Virus record (IMG/VR): IMGVR_UViG_3300031974_002528
Span: 1-64,000 of that record
Length of the DNA: 64,000 nt
Source: a virus
Strand: one strand, 5' to 3'
Part shown: one piece after another, positions 1 to 7,872 of the stretch
Layout: each line of letters starts with the position of its first letter
Position numbering within the stretch: the first letter of the stretch is position 1
The notes under the pieces: generated by a model
Database searches by the model: none
What the model saw: only the letters and a program-made list of their open reading frames with translations
Told to the model about the DNA's origin: nothing
Translations under genes and position numbers: made by a program

Positions 1-948
1 TCTACTGCTGCCTATGGACAATCGCAAGCAGCGATTCGTGCTAAGAAGCAACGAGCAGGTATGTCCACCTCCGACCAACATAAGATGGGTAAGGTTGCTG
101 ATATGATGCGCCGCGAAAGAGAAAAGCGTGCAGCACAGCAACGAGAAGCAGTGTCTCCTGCTCAACAGGCAGCAATTGCTATCTCTAAAAAAGAGCGTGG
201 CGAAAAACCAAAGGACGAAGCGTACAATCCTCGCGCTTCTGCTGCGCAACGTAGTGCTGCCAATAAAATGTATGGTCGTACCAGCGATTCGCCTAGCAAA
301 CCTAAGACGACTTCCGGTCTTGACTCAAAGGGTCGCATGATCAGAGATAAGGATCCTGCTGCTTCTCGTCGAGCAGCAGGAGCACTGTCAAAGGCGATAG
401 CGACGAAGTATGGCACCAAGAAAGAAGACGCTGAAGCACGTGCACGTTTGAAGTTGAAGCATGCCAAAGAAAAAGAAAATCTCAAGAACCGTCACTCTAA
501 AGAACGCGAAGCGATGAAAGAGTCCGTCAACGAAGCAATGTCCAAAGTAATGCAAGACAAAGTTCGTGCGCTCGCCGATAAAGATGGTGTGAAGAAAATG
601 ACTGCTGCTGACCTGCGCAAATATAAAGCAATGGCAAAAGCGGAACTGAAAAAAGACAAGGAAACGAAGAAAGCAGTACCAGCGAAACCTGTATCTAAAA
701 CTTCAAAGGGTAAGGTTCGCACTGGTTCCGCTGATCCAGCAGATCGTAACATCTTCATGCAGTTACGCAAAGCGCAAGACCGTGGCGGTAAGCAGGCGAT
801 CACCGTATCCCCTACTGGTAAGAAAGTAACGCTGACTCCATCGCAGATTGATATGCTCTTGAAGCGACACGACAGTATTCAGAAACCAGTCGACAAGCGA
901 AAGTTTAAAATCATGTTAATCAAATCATTGAGGGCGAAAGCGAAATAA
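1..948 (+). CDS. Lys/Arg/Glu-rich phage protein, 5' end outside window
   Basis: The reading frame is open from the first base of the window, so the gene starts upstream; the ATG at 61 is only an internal candidate. At least 315 residues are visible. The protein is extremely rich in Lys, Arg, Ala and Glu, with long predicted charged helices in the middle (for example the KLKHAKEKENLKNRH segment) and no Cys, membrane segment or catalytic motif. It ends one base before the spanin pair. I do not recognise a function. The composition resembles accessory head or core proteins of marine T4-like phages, but that is inference. Existence as a gene is secure because of length and codon use; the role is unknown. 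Confidence 0.75.
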   Translation, partial: STAAYGQSQAAIRAKKQRAGMSTSDQHKMGKVADMMRREREKRAAQQREAVSPAQQAAIAISKKERGEKPKDEAYNPRASAAQRSAANKMYGRTSDSPSKPKTTSGLDSKGRMIRDKDPAASRRAAGALSKAIATKYGTKKEDAEARARLKLKHAKEKENLKNRHSKEREAMKESVNEAMSKVMQDKVRALADKDGVKKMTAADLRKYKAMAKAELKKDKETKKAVPAKPVSKTSKGKVRTGSADPADRNIFMQLRKAQDRGGKQAITVSPTGKKVTLTPSQIDMLLKRHDSIQKPVDKRKFKIMLIKSLRAKAK

Positions 949-949
949 G

Positions 950-1339
950 ATGCCAATCCTCCTTATATTATTACTATTTGGTTCCATTGCTGGCGGTGGG
1001 TACTTCTATTATGTTGATACTCAAAGCACGATTCGTCAACTTGAAGCAAACAATGCACAACTAAAGATCGCTGTAGAAGATAATCAGCGGACTATAGATA
1101 CTATGGTAGAGAACGCTGCAAAGACCGCAGAGTTACAGTTAAAGTTAGAAGCAGATTTAGCGAAGTCGGAAGAAAGTAGAAACAGATTGATTGAGGTGTT
1201 TGGCAATCACGACCTCACTCGACTCGCGCTGAAAAAACCAGGATTGATTGAAAAGAGAATAAACAATGGAACTAAGAAAGCATTCGACGGGATTGAAACT
1301 ATTAGTGGCAAGCCTGCTCCTGCTGACAACGGGATGTAG
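950..1339 (+). CDS. Rz-like inner-membrane spanin subunit
   Basis: Of 129 residues, 1-20 form a hydrophobic N-terminal anchor (PILLILLLFGSIAGGGYFYY). A long coiled coil follows (about 28-85) and then a KPGLIEKRINNGTKKAF segment. This is the layout of an i-spanin: an N-in/C-out membrane protein whose periplasmic coiled coil binds an outer-membrane lipoprotein and fuses the two membranes at the end of lysis. The 3' end overlaps, in another frame, the start of a lipoprotein gene at 1266, which is the classic Rz/Rz1 arrangement. The role is inferred from architecture and context rather than strong sequence identity. Confidence 0.7.
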   Translation: MPILLILLLFGSIAGGGYFYYVDTQSTIRQLEANNAQLKIAVEDNQRTIDTMVENAAKTAELQLKLEADLAKSEESRNRLIEVFGNHDLTRLALKKPGLIEKRINNGTKKAFDGIETISGKPAPADNGM

Positions 1340-1682
1340 TTTCCTAAAACCTGAAGAGGTTGTTGTCACTAGGACGGTAGTACAAACTCCCGATATTCCT
1401 TTAAGATCTCCTCCTCGTCCCATCAACATGGTTGATGTTAACTGGTACACAGTTACCACTGACAACATTCATGAGTTTGAGGAAAGGTTTGAAAACGCCA
1501 ACGGCGATTTAGTTTTCTTTGCGTTGTCTGTACCGCATTATGAGAACCTGTCATTGAACCTTGCAGATATCCGTAGATATCTTGAGCAACAAAAGGCAAT
1601 CATCATTTATTATGAAGAACAGATCACAGCGCAAACTAAAAAGAATATAAATAACGATACTAACTCTACTGATCAGGAGTAA
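1266..1682 (+). CDS. Rz1-like outer-membrane lipoprotein spanin subunit
   Basis: Of 138 residues, the N-terminus has basic residues, a hydrophobic core (LKLLVASLLLL) and a lipobox LTTGC, predicting lipidation at Cys 24. A Pro-containing linker (TPDIPLRSPPRP) and a mixed domain with a C-terminal helix follow. This fits an o-spanin that pairs with the product of the gene at 950. The first 74 bases lie inside that gene in a different frame. The start is supported by an AGAGAATAA stretch just upstream and by the exact signal-peptide placement. The globular part is longer than lambda Rz1 and resembles lipoproteins found at this position in marine T4-like phages. Confidence 0.72.
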   Translation: MELRKHSTGLKLLVASLLLLTTGCSFLKPEEVVVTRTVVQTPDIPLRSPPRPINMVDVNWYTVTTDNIHEFEERFENANGDLVFFALSVPHYENLSLNLADIRRYLEQQKAIIIYYEEQITAQTKKNINNDTNSTDQE

Positions 1683-1687
1683 TAAAG

Positions 1688-2338
1688 ATGGACTTAGATT
1701 CCATGAAAAAAGTTTGGGAGAGATATCTCGAAGTAACCGAGAAGAAACTTTCTCCTAAGCAAAAGCAATTAGACGTCGACAAGGACGGGGATATCGAAGG
1801 TGACGACCTCGCTGCCCTCCGTGCCAAGAAGGCGCAGAAAGACGAATCTTCTTGCGGCAAAGACCGTATGAAGAAAGAAGCAAAAATGGAATGCCCAAAG
1901 TGTAAGGGTGAAGGTTGCGACCACTGTGATGGCAAAGGTTATCACATAAAGGAAGAAGCACCTGCTGATCCTATTAAAGGTGCTCCTGCTCGTAAGGGTG
2001 ACAAGAAGAACGGCGACAAGTCAATGGCGCAAGATTATCCAGAGTTGACTCGCGAGTTTGCTGAAGTTCTTGAGCGTGCTGTTGCTTCGCCTGATAAAAA
2101 GCACACCAAAGGTGCTACAGATCCTGAAGGGATTGCTGATAAGGAATCCCCGAAGTCAAAAGAATTCATGGACATGCACAAAAAGTCTGACAAAGAAATC
2201 GAAGACAAAGAAGAGCAAGGGCATGATGACGTGTCAAAGGCAGGAAGGGCAGTGAAATCTCAAGCATCTTCCCGTCGCGGTGACAATCTCGGTAACGGTG
2301 ACTCAAAGAGTCCAGAGAAAGTAAAAGATAATTCATAA
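1688..2338 (+). CDS. Protein with EF-hand-like loop and CxxCxGxG zinc motifs
   Basis: The protein has 216 residues. Residues 29-40 read DVDKDGDIEGDD, matching a calcium-binding EF-hand or dockerin loop with Asp at positions 1, 3, 5 and 12. Residues 69-84 carry two CxxCxGxG units, as in the DnaJ zinc-finger domain, predicted to bind one zinc ion. The C-terminal half is low-complexity, rich in Lys, Asp and Glu, and probably disordered. An AGGAGT ribosome site precedes the ATG. It lies between the spanins and a membrane protein. Marine T4-like phages carry similar acidic/basic accessory proteins, but no function is established that I can name. Confidence 0.72.
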   Translation: MDLDSMKKVWERYLEVTEKKLSPKQKQLDVDKDGDIEGDDLAALRAKKAQKDESSCGKDRMKKEAKMECPKCKGEGCDHCDGKGYHIKEEAPADPIKGAPARKGDKKNGDKSMAQDYPELTREFAEVLERAVASPDKKHTKGATDPEGIADKESPKSKEFMDMHKKSDKEIEDKEEQGHDDVSKAGRAVKSQASSRRGDNLGNGDSKSPEKVKDNS

Positions 2339-2357
2339 TACATTGGAGTATGTTATA

Positions 2358-2657
2358 ATGGAATTGGTAATTCTAGGTGTTGTGGCTGCTGTTGTTATTG
2401 CTGCTTGGTGGGTAATGAACCCCAAAGAAGTCGAACAAACAGTTGAAGAAATTGAAGACAAAATTGAAGAGGTGGTTGAAGACGTTAAAGAAGACGTGAA
2501 AGAAGCACTGGACAATTTGCCTTCTGTTGATGACCTGAAAAAACTGACTAAAGCAAAGTTGGAAGAACTTGGTCGTGAACTTGGTGTTGAACTTGATAAG
2601 CGCAAGACCAAAGATAACATGATCAAAGAGTTGCAATCTAGCGTCAAGGAAAAGTGA
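2358..2657 (+). CDS. Membrane-anchored protein with C-terminal HeH/LEM-like domain
   Basis: Of 99 residues, 1-19 are one transmembrane helix (ELVILGVVAAVVIAAWWVM). An acidic amphipathic helix of VEE/VKED repeats follows (about 23-55). The C-terminal 40 residues (LKKLTKAKLEELGRELG...) have the helix-extended-loop-helix pattern of HeH/LEM/SAP-like nucleic-acid or protein binding domains. The ATG at 2358 is preferred over an upstream in-frame TTG (2343) because GGAG at 2345-2348 is well spaced for it. Role unknown; it may tether something to the host membrane. Confidence 0.65.
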   Translation: MELVILGVVAAVVIAAWWVMNPKEVEQTVEEIEDKIEEVVEDVKEDVKEALDNLPSVDDLKKLTKAKLEELGRELGVELDKRKTKDNMIKELQSSVKEK

Positions 2658-2685
2658 TTCATAATATCTCAACTATATAATCTGT

Positions 2686-3048
2686 ATGAATGTTGAGATA
2701 AACGAAGAAAACTTTTTCCTCTATGCAGCGAAGAACTATTACAGTCCTCGCTGCTTAGACGCAGATGAGTTTTATCAGGAGTTGAACCGCTTTAAGTATT
2801 TAAAGCGATTGTTCAACAGATACACTAGAGGAGGCGATCTTCAAGAACGATTGATCTTGAATCATATCACCATCCTCCTAAATGTATTCGGTAACGAACC
2901 TGCTATATTGATGTTAGTGTTTAAGGTTGGGGGGAACAATCTTCCTATTTTAAAACCCTTCCTTCAATACTTGAAAGCTCTGAAAGAAGGGGATCTAGAA
3001 GGAATAGAATCGGACCCATGGGTGGTCCAAAAATTGGAAAACATCTAA
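2686..3048 (+). CDS. Conserved T4-like phage protein of unknown function
   Basis: A 120-residue, mainly helical protein with the pattern AAKNYYSPRCLDADEFYQEL, a basic KYLKRLFNRY helix and LILNHITILLNVFG. I recognise this pattern from small conserved proteins of marine T4-like myoviruses, but no function is established. It has no catalytic motif. Its stop codon overlaps the start of the next gene (TAATG at 3046-3050), indicating translational coupling. A TATAAT-like hexamer at 2676-2681, just before the start, may be promoter-like but has no clear -35 partner. Confidence 0.7.
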   Translation: MNVEINEENFFLYAAKNYYSPRCLDADEFYQELNRFKYLKRLFNRYTRGGDLQERLILNHITILLNVFGNEPAILMLVFKVGGNNLPILKPFLQYLKALKEGDLEGIESDPWVVQKLENI

Positions 3049-3629
3049 TGGGACTATTATCTAGAACAGGCGACCTCGTCTACACCCTTCGATTCCTTCG
3101 TCTGCTTACAACCAAGTTTGAAGATACCACTGCGTTTAAACTTGGTCTGATCGACAAAGACGGTAAGAAAATCAAAAAACCAGATACTTCTGAAGAGAGA
3201 AGTGCTTACAATGCATTTCATCGTTTGGTTTTTAATCTCAAAAAACTTCTCGCCAAGGTTCCTGGTGGCGGTAGCAAACTTGCTTCCTATGCAGCGGCAC
3301 TGTTCCTGATAAAAGAACAACTAAACCTAACGGACTCCTCCATTGAGAAGATTGTTGAGGCGTGTGATATAGACCCTCTGGAGCGACTTAACGAAGATAC
3401 CTCATGGTTCTGTACTAAAGATGGTATGTTGTCACCAGGAATGTATCGCCTTGCCAATGATAAAATGCTTAATACCACCTGCGAAGAAGTTTGTAAGAAG
3501 GGCGACAAGGTACGAGTCTTTGACAACACCTACCCAGAAGGAAACATACTTGGCGTAGACATCTTTGAGGTCACGCACGAACGAACGGCGAAGCAACTGT
3601 ATGTTGCTGTGGGAGAACTCAGGAAATGA
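3048..3629 (+). CDS. Conserved T4-like phage protein, possibly structural
   Basis: The protein has 193 residues from the ATG at 3048, which overlaps the preceding stop. An upstream in-frame ATG at 3018 would overlap the previous gene by 31 bases and is less likely. The N-terminus (MGLLSRTGDLVYTLRFLRLLTTKFEDTTAFKLG split around a basic amphipathic helix) and the segment KVPGGGSKLASYAAALFLIKE are typical of a family conserved across marine T4-like phages. The N-terminal half is helical and the C-terminal half is beta-rich. No function is assigned. Its stop overlaps the start of the next small gene by ATGA. Confidence 0.7.
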   Translation: MGLLSRTGDLVYTLRFLRLLTTKFEDTTAFKLGLIDKDGKKIKKPDTSEERSAYNAFHRLVFNLKKLLAKVPGGGSKLASYAAALFLIKEQLNLTDSSIEKIVEACDIDPLERLNEDTSWFCTKDGMLSPGMYRLANDKMLNTTCEEVCKKGDKVRVFDNTYPEGNILGVDIFEVTHERTAKQLYVAVGELRK

Positions 3630-3787
3630 AAAAGTTTAAGGAATTTGCCGCTGAGGACGCAATGACTACTGCTGACGCTGGCATCCCTCAAGACACCGCT
3701 AATATGGGACCTCGTAAAAAGAAGCGATACCCGATTACCAGACGCTTCATTGAAGTTATGGGGAGAATGCGTAAGATTCAAAAATAA
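3626..3787 (+). CDS. 53-residue basic protein with capsid-targeting-like N-terminus
   Basis: The ORF is ATG 3626 to TAA 3787 and overlaps the preceding stop by ATGA. The N-terminus MKKFKEFAAE resembles the capsid-targeting sequence of T4 internal proteins (MKTYQEFIAE), which the prohead protease gp21 cleaves after the Glu. The remainder is basic (PRKKKRYPITRRF). It may therefore be a small protein packaged in the head core. This is inference from the N-terminal motif: position -3 is Ala, not the Ile or Leu usual for gp21 sites. It is the last gene before the nrdA promoter. Confidence 0.6.
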   Translation: MKKFKEFAAEDAMTTADAGIPQDTANMGPRKKKRYPITRRFIEVMGRMRKIQK

Positions 3788-3788
3788 C

Positions 3789-3816
3789 TTGCTTTGTCTA
3801 CAGTTCTGAATATAAT
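3789..3816 (+). promoter_or_regulatory. sigma70-like promoter of the nrdA unit
   Basis: TTGCTT (3789-3794), a 16-base spacer and a perfect TATAAT (3811-3816), placed 41 bases before the nrdA start. It has no TATAAATA box, so early or middle expression by host sigma70 is expected, as fits nucleotide metabolism. Confidence 0.7.
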
Positions 3817-3857
3817 ATATAACATTACCCTCAAAATTAATTCGTTAAGGAAGCGAA

Positions 3858-5660
3858 ATGGCAAAGCAAGTATACCGTGGGATCGAGATCGATCTCTCCC
3901 GCGATGAACTCTTCGATAAACTAGGTCTACAAAGATTACGCGAAAGTTATATGAGGGAAGATGAAGAGTCCCCTCAACATCGCTTTGCTTTCGTTTCAAC
4001 TACCTTCGCCTCAGACCCAGAACATGCTCAACGTCTTTATGACTACGCATCTAAGCACTGGTTATCCTACTCTACTCCTATCCTCGCGTATGGACGCACG
4101 GGAAAGGGTATGCCAATCTCATGCTTTCTGAACTACATTGAAGATACCGCTGAAGGTCTTGTAGAAAACTTATCCGAAACGAACTGGTTGTCCATGATGG
4201 GTGGCGGTGTCGGCATTGGTTTCGGTATCCGTTCCTCGGACGAAAAGTCTACTGGTGTTATTCCGCACCTTAAAACTTATGACGCATCTTCCTTGGCGTA
4301 TCGTCAGGGCAAAACTCGCCGTGGTTCCTATGCGGCATATCTTGACATCTCTCACCCAGACATTACTGAGTTCCTTGAGATGCGAAAACCAACAGGCGAT
4401 CAGAATCGTCGTTGTTTAAACTTACACCACGGCATCAATATCAGCGATAGGTTTATGGAACTTATCGAACGTTGTATGCAAGATGCTGACGCTGACGATG
4501 GTTGGAACTTAATAGATCCACACTCAGGCGAGATCCGCGACACAGTATCTGCTAAGGCACTTTGGCAAAAGATTCTAGAGTTGCGTATGGAAACTGGTGA
4601 ACCATACCTTCACTTTATCGACACCAGTAATCGGTTGATGCCAGAGTTTCAAAAAGACCTTGGACTAAAGATTCATCAGTCCAACCTTTGTTCCGAAATC
4701 ATTTTGCCGACTAACGAGGAACGCACTGCTGTTTGCTGCTTATCGTCAGTAAACCTTGAGCACTATGATGCTTGGAGCAAGAACGATATGTTTCTGAGGG
4801 ACATGGCAGAGATGCTGGATAATGTTCTTCAGTTCTTTATTGATAAAGCACCCGACACGGTGTCCCGTGCTAAGTTTTCTGCTATGAGGGAACGAAGTAT
4901 CGGCATCGGTGCCCTTGGGTTCCATGCTTATCTTCAAAAGAAAATGTTGCCTTTCGACTGCGCAATGGCGAAGGTAACAAATAATCGAATCTTTTCTTTG
5001 ATAAGGAGGAAACTCGATGAAGCAAATATGGAACTGGGTAAAGAACGGGGAGAAGCACCTGACGCCGCAGGCACTGGCAGACGCTTTTCTCACGTCATGG
5101 CTATTGCTCCTAATGCTAGCAGTAGCATCATCATGGGCAATACTTCTCCAAGTGTTGAACCATATCGAGCAAATGCTTACAGACAGGATACCCTTTCTGG
5201 AGCGTATCTTAACAAGAACCGCTATTTAGATCAACTGATTAAATCTAAGATTGAGTCGGGTGAGACAAAGCAGGACTATGATGAAATCTGGTCTAGCATT
5301 ATTGCTAACGATGGTTCTGCGCAACATCTAAGGTTTTTGACTGAAGATGAGCGTGACGTTTTCAAAACGTCAATGGAGATTGATCAACGTTGGGTTGTTG
5401 AGCACGCTGCTGATCGACAAAACTTCATTGATCAATCTCAATCAATTAATTTATTTTTCCGTCCTGATACAAATATTGTATACTTGCACGCAGTACACTT
5501 TTTAGCATGGAAGAAAGGCATGAAGACTTTGTACTACTGTCGGTCTGAGAAACTCGGTAAGGCAGACAGAGTATCAAAGCGGATTGAGCGCGAAGTTATT
5601 AAAGAAATAGATATGAGCGCAATGGTTAATGATGATGAATGTATTGCATGCGAGGGGTAA
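3858..5660 (+). CDS. nrdA: Ribonucleoside-diphosphate reductase, class Ia alpha subunit
   Basis: This enzyme reduces ribonucleotides to deoxyribonucleotides for phage DNA synthesis. It has 600 residues. The substrate-site Cys lies in PISCFLN (about C88), the radical-site motif is NLCSEI (N276, C278, E280), and the partner Cys is in AVCCLSSVNL (about 293). The radical-transfer Tyr pair is in KTLYYCRS, and the C-terminal redox pair is CIACEG. It is shorter than E. coli NrdA (about 760) because the N-terminal ATP cone is missing, so dATP overall-activity inhibition through a cone is not expected. The ATG follows AAGGAAG. It abuts an oxygenase gene with no gap and forms an operon with nrdB. Confidence 0.95.
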   Translation: MAKQVYRGIEIDLSRDELFDKLGLQRLRESYMREDEESPQHRFAFVSTTFASDPEHAQRLYDYASKHWLSYSTPILAYGRTGKGMPISCFLNYIEDTAEGLVENLSETNWLSMMGGGVGIGFGIRSSDEKSTGVIPHLKTYDASSLAYRQGKTRRGSYAAYLDISHPDITEFLEMRKPTGDQNRRCLNLHHGINISDRFMELIERCMQDADADDGWNLIDPHSGEIRDTVSAKALWQKILELRMETGEPYLHFIDTSNRLMPEFQKDLGLKIHQSNLCSEIILPTNEERTAVCCLSSVNLEHYDAWSKNDMFLRDMAEMLDNVLQFFIDKAPDTVSRAKFSAMRERSIGIGALGFHAYLQKKMLPFDCAMAKVTNNRIFSLIRRKLDEANMELGKERGEAPDAAGTGRRFSHVMAIAPNASSSIIMGNTSPSVEPYRANAYRQDTLSGAYLNKNRYLDQLIKSKIESGETKQDYDEIWSSIIANDGSAQHLRFLTEDERDVFKTSMEIDQRWVVEHAADRQNFIDQSQSINLFFRPDTNIVYLHAVHFLAWKKGMKTLYYCRSEKLGKADRVSKRIEREVIKEIDMSAMVNDDECIACEG

Positions 5661-6233
5661 ATGGAAGGATACATAAAGGATATAGTTCTTTCTGAAAAAG
5701 CATTGAAAGAGGCGCGAGAGTATGCCTCGACTGTTGATTGGTACGGAGTTTACCAGTATTACAATCTTTTCGATTGTTTTCGATATGATTTGCCATTCGA
5801 AGAATTTCAAAATCTGGGATTCATAAAAGAACTACATACATACTCTAGGAAAAGTCACAACATAGGATCATACCTTCTTAAGTATGTTCCTGGTTCTTTT
5901 TGTAGAGTACATCAAGACAATCAGTCTGACTTAACTATTGTTACATTATTAGACTCAACTGACTTAATTGGCGGCGATGCTGTAGTACAAGCGATCTATG
6001 AAACTAGAAGTAGACCGCCAGATTTGCATTGTGCTCGAACAGATCGAGAACATAATGATCCCCCATACGGGCGACCAATCATTCCAGATGTTGTTCCATT
6101 ACAAGATGGCGAAAGTATGATATATGGACCTGACCTGCACCACGGTGTTTCTAGAGTGTATGAGGGATCCAGAACTGTGTTGATTACTTGGTTTAAAAAC
6201 GGAGAAAGAGTACCTACTCACGAGGAAAAATAA
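5661..6233 (+). CDS. 2OG-Fe(II) oxygenase (prolyl-4-hydroxylase-like)
   Basis: A 190-residue double-stranded beta-helix protein. Iron ligands fit the HxD motif in CRVHQDNQSD and the distal His in DLHHGVSRVYEG, followed by Arg in SRTVLITWF for the 2-oxoglutarate carboxylate. Such enzymes hydroxylate protein side chains, nucleobases or small molecules; the substrate is not evident. The gene lies exactly between nrdA and nrdB with no intergenic bases, so it is co-translated with ribonucleotide reductase. Oxygenases are common in marine T4-like phages. Placement next to reductase could mean a nucleotide or DNA substrate, but fibre or ribosomal proteins are equally possible. Confidence 0.8.
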   Translation: MEGYIKDIVLSEKALKEAREYASTVDWYGVYQYYNLFDCFRYDLPFEEFQNLGFIKELHTYSRKSHNIGSYLLKYVPGSFCRVHQDNQSDLTIVTLLDSTDLIGGDAVVQAIYETRSRPPDLHCARTDREHNDPPYGRPIIPDVVPLQDGESMIYGPDLHHGVSRVYEGSRTVLITWFKNGERVPTHEEK

Positions 6234-7211
6234 ATGCGTCCTAGTTTGACCAACGAACGAGAATACTTCAAACCATTCAATTATCCATGGGCATATGAGT
6301 CATGGTTAAAACACGAACAATCACATTGGTTGCACACGGAAGTGCCAATGGCAGAGGACGTCAAGGATTGGCAGCGTAAACTCACACATGAGGAAAAAGC
6401 ATTCCTCACAAATATTTTTAGATTCTTTACTCAGGGCGATATCGACGTTGCTGGTGGATATGTTAATAACTATCTACCATACTTCAAGCAACCTGAAGTA
6501 AGGATGATGTTATCTGGTTTCGCGGCACGAGAGGCGTTGCACGTCGCTGCATACTCTCATCTCATCGAGACCTTGGGTATGCCCGAGTCAACATATAACG
6601 AGTTCCTGGAGTACGAGGCGATGCGTGAGAAGCACGAGTACTTCCTTGATCTCTCTTCTAGGAACGGCACTACTCAGTCGGTTGCTACTAACATCGCTGC
6701 CTTCTCAGCGTTTACTGAAGGTATGCAATTATTTTCATCTTTCATCATGCTACTCAACTTCCCACGTCATGGTAAGATGAAGGGTATGGGTCAGATCGTA
6801 ACTTGGTCAATCGTCGACGAAACGATGCACGCTGAGTCTATGATTAAGTTGTTCCGCACCTACGTTGAAGAAAATCTTGAGATTTGGAACGATGAACTCA
6901 AATCTTCAATCTATACTATCGCTGAGAAGATGGTGGAACTTGAAGACAAGTTTATTGACCTCGCTTTCGCTATGGGTCCGATGGACAATTTAACACCAGA
7001 AGATGTTAAAAAATACATTCGCTATATATGTGACCGACGACTTATTTCATTGGGTATGAAAGGTATTTTTAAAGCGAAGCGAAACCCTCTCCCTTGGGTG
7101 GAGGAAATGATCAATGCGCCAACTCATACAAACTTCTTTGAGAATCGTGCTACCGATTACGCTCGCGGTGCCTTGTCTGGTGATTGGAAAGAGGTTTGGG
7201 GCGCAGCTTGA
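6234..7211 (+). CDS. nrdB: Ribonucleoside-diphosphate reductase, class Ia beta subunit
   Basis: The 325-residue radical-generating subunit that partners NrdA. Dinuclear-metal ligands are visible in ferritin-like helices: Asp in TQGDIDV, Glu and His in REALHVAAY, Glu in FTEGMQLF, and Glu and His in VDETMHAES. The radical Tyr is four residues after the first His (REALHVAAY), as in E. coli Y122, so this is a normal tyrosyl-radical enzyme. The C-terminus (DWKEVWGAA) would dock on NrdA. It starts directly after the oxygenase stop codon and ends overlapping the next reading frame. Confidence 0.95.
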   Translation: MRPSLTNEREYFKPFNYPWAYESWLKHEQSHWLHTEVPMAEDVKDWQRKLTHEEKAFLTNIFRFFTQGDIDVAGGYVNNYLPYFKQPEVRMMLSGFAAREALHVAAYSHLIETLGMPESTYNEFLEYEAMREKHEYFLDLSSRNGTTQSVATNIAAFSAFTEGMQLFSSFIMLLNFPRHGKMKGMGQIVTWSIVDETMHAESMIKLFRTYVEENLEIWNDELKSSIYTIAEKMVELEDKFIDLAFAMGPMDNLTPEDVKKYIRYICDRRLISLGMKGIFKAKRNPLPWVEEMINAPTHTNFFENRATDYARGALSGDWKEVWGAA

Positions 7212-7747
7212 AAAAACTGACACGAGAAATCGTAAATCACAGTCCATTCTCGCAAGATATTCCAAAAGACTATCTTGACAGGTTTCCTAGTGCTGACGAT
7301 TTTCTCATAATGTGCAGTAAAACTCCCCAAGGTTGGTCGACCAGCGTAAACAGAAGGGTCAATCCACCAAGATGTGTACATAGGCATTATGACTTGGTTG
7401 AAGCAGATCATGGTAGGTGGTGCCCTAAAGTTTTCGCTGATATCATGAAAGAACTTGGTTGTCAAAACATTTCTGCTTTTTGTAGTCTCCCAGACGGGAG
7501 TCATGGCACCTTACAATGGCATATGGACGGATACAACGTCTATGCCTTTAACTTAGAAGGGACTACAGAATGGGAATGGTTTGATTTGGTGGAAGGCAAA
7601 GTCAAAAGTATTATCGTTGAAGCAAATAAAAATATGGTGGTGATGCCTTCCTTTATTACGCATAGAGTGAACCTGCTTTCTGACTCTAGAGTTTCTATAA
7701 GTATGGTCAGACCAGCGTTATTATCAGAAGCAGGGGGACAAGCATAA
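7208..7747 (+). CDS. Cupin/2OG-Fe(II)-like putative oxygenase
   Basis: About 179 residues from a TTG at 7208 that overlaps the nrdB stop (TTGA); an earlier in-frame TTG at 7184 lies inside nrdB. The motif HGTLQWHMDGYNVYAFNLEG gives an HxD pair. A distal His sits in PSFITHRVNLL and an Arg in DSRVSISMV, fitting a double-stranded beta-helix metal site of cupin or JmjC-like enzymes. Substrate unknown. It is the fourth gene of the nrd operon and is coupled to the following zinc-ribbon gene (TAATG). Start-codon choice is uncertain. Confidence 0.6.
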   Translation: MKKLTREIVNHSPFSQDIPKDYLDRFPSADDFLIMCSKTPQGWSTSVNRRVNPPRCVHRHYDLVEADHGRWCPKVFADIMKELGCQNISAFCSLPDGSHGTLQWHMDGYNVYAFNLEGTTEWEWFDLVEGKVKSIIVEANKNMVVMPSFITHRVNLLSDSRVSISMVRPALLSEAGGQA

Positions 7748-7872
7748 TGGATGATGAAACATTTTATATAACCTGTGACCTCTGCGAGACTGAGTGTCAA
7801 GTGATTGTACAAGAGGTTGATGAGATACCTGCCTTCTGTCCAATGTGCGCTTCCCCTATAGAAGTAGAGTAA
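7747..7872 (+). CDS. 41-residue zinc-ribbon protein
   Basis: ATG 7747 overlaps the preceding stop, and TAA 7872 overlaps the next ATG. The sequence has CDLC and CPMC pairs about 18 residues apart (ITCDLCETEC ... FCPMCASP), a typical rubredoxin-like or zinc-ribbon knuckle arrangement for one zinc ion. Too short for an enzyme; probably a nucleic-acid or protein-binding adaptor. Coupling on both sides makes it very likely to be translated. Confidence 0.65.
   Translation: MDDETFYITCDLCETECQVIVQEVDEIPAFCPMCASPIEVE

Noticed and set aside
3018-3047. Upstream ATG at 3018 as start of the gene ending at 3629
   Set aside because: It would overlap the preceding gene by 31 bases, while ATG 3048 overlaps the stop in the usual TAATG manner and gives the typical N-terminus.
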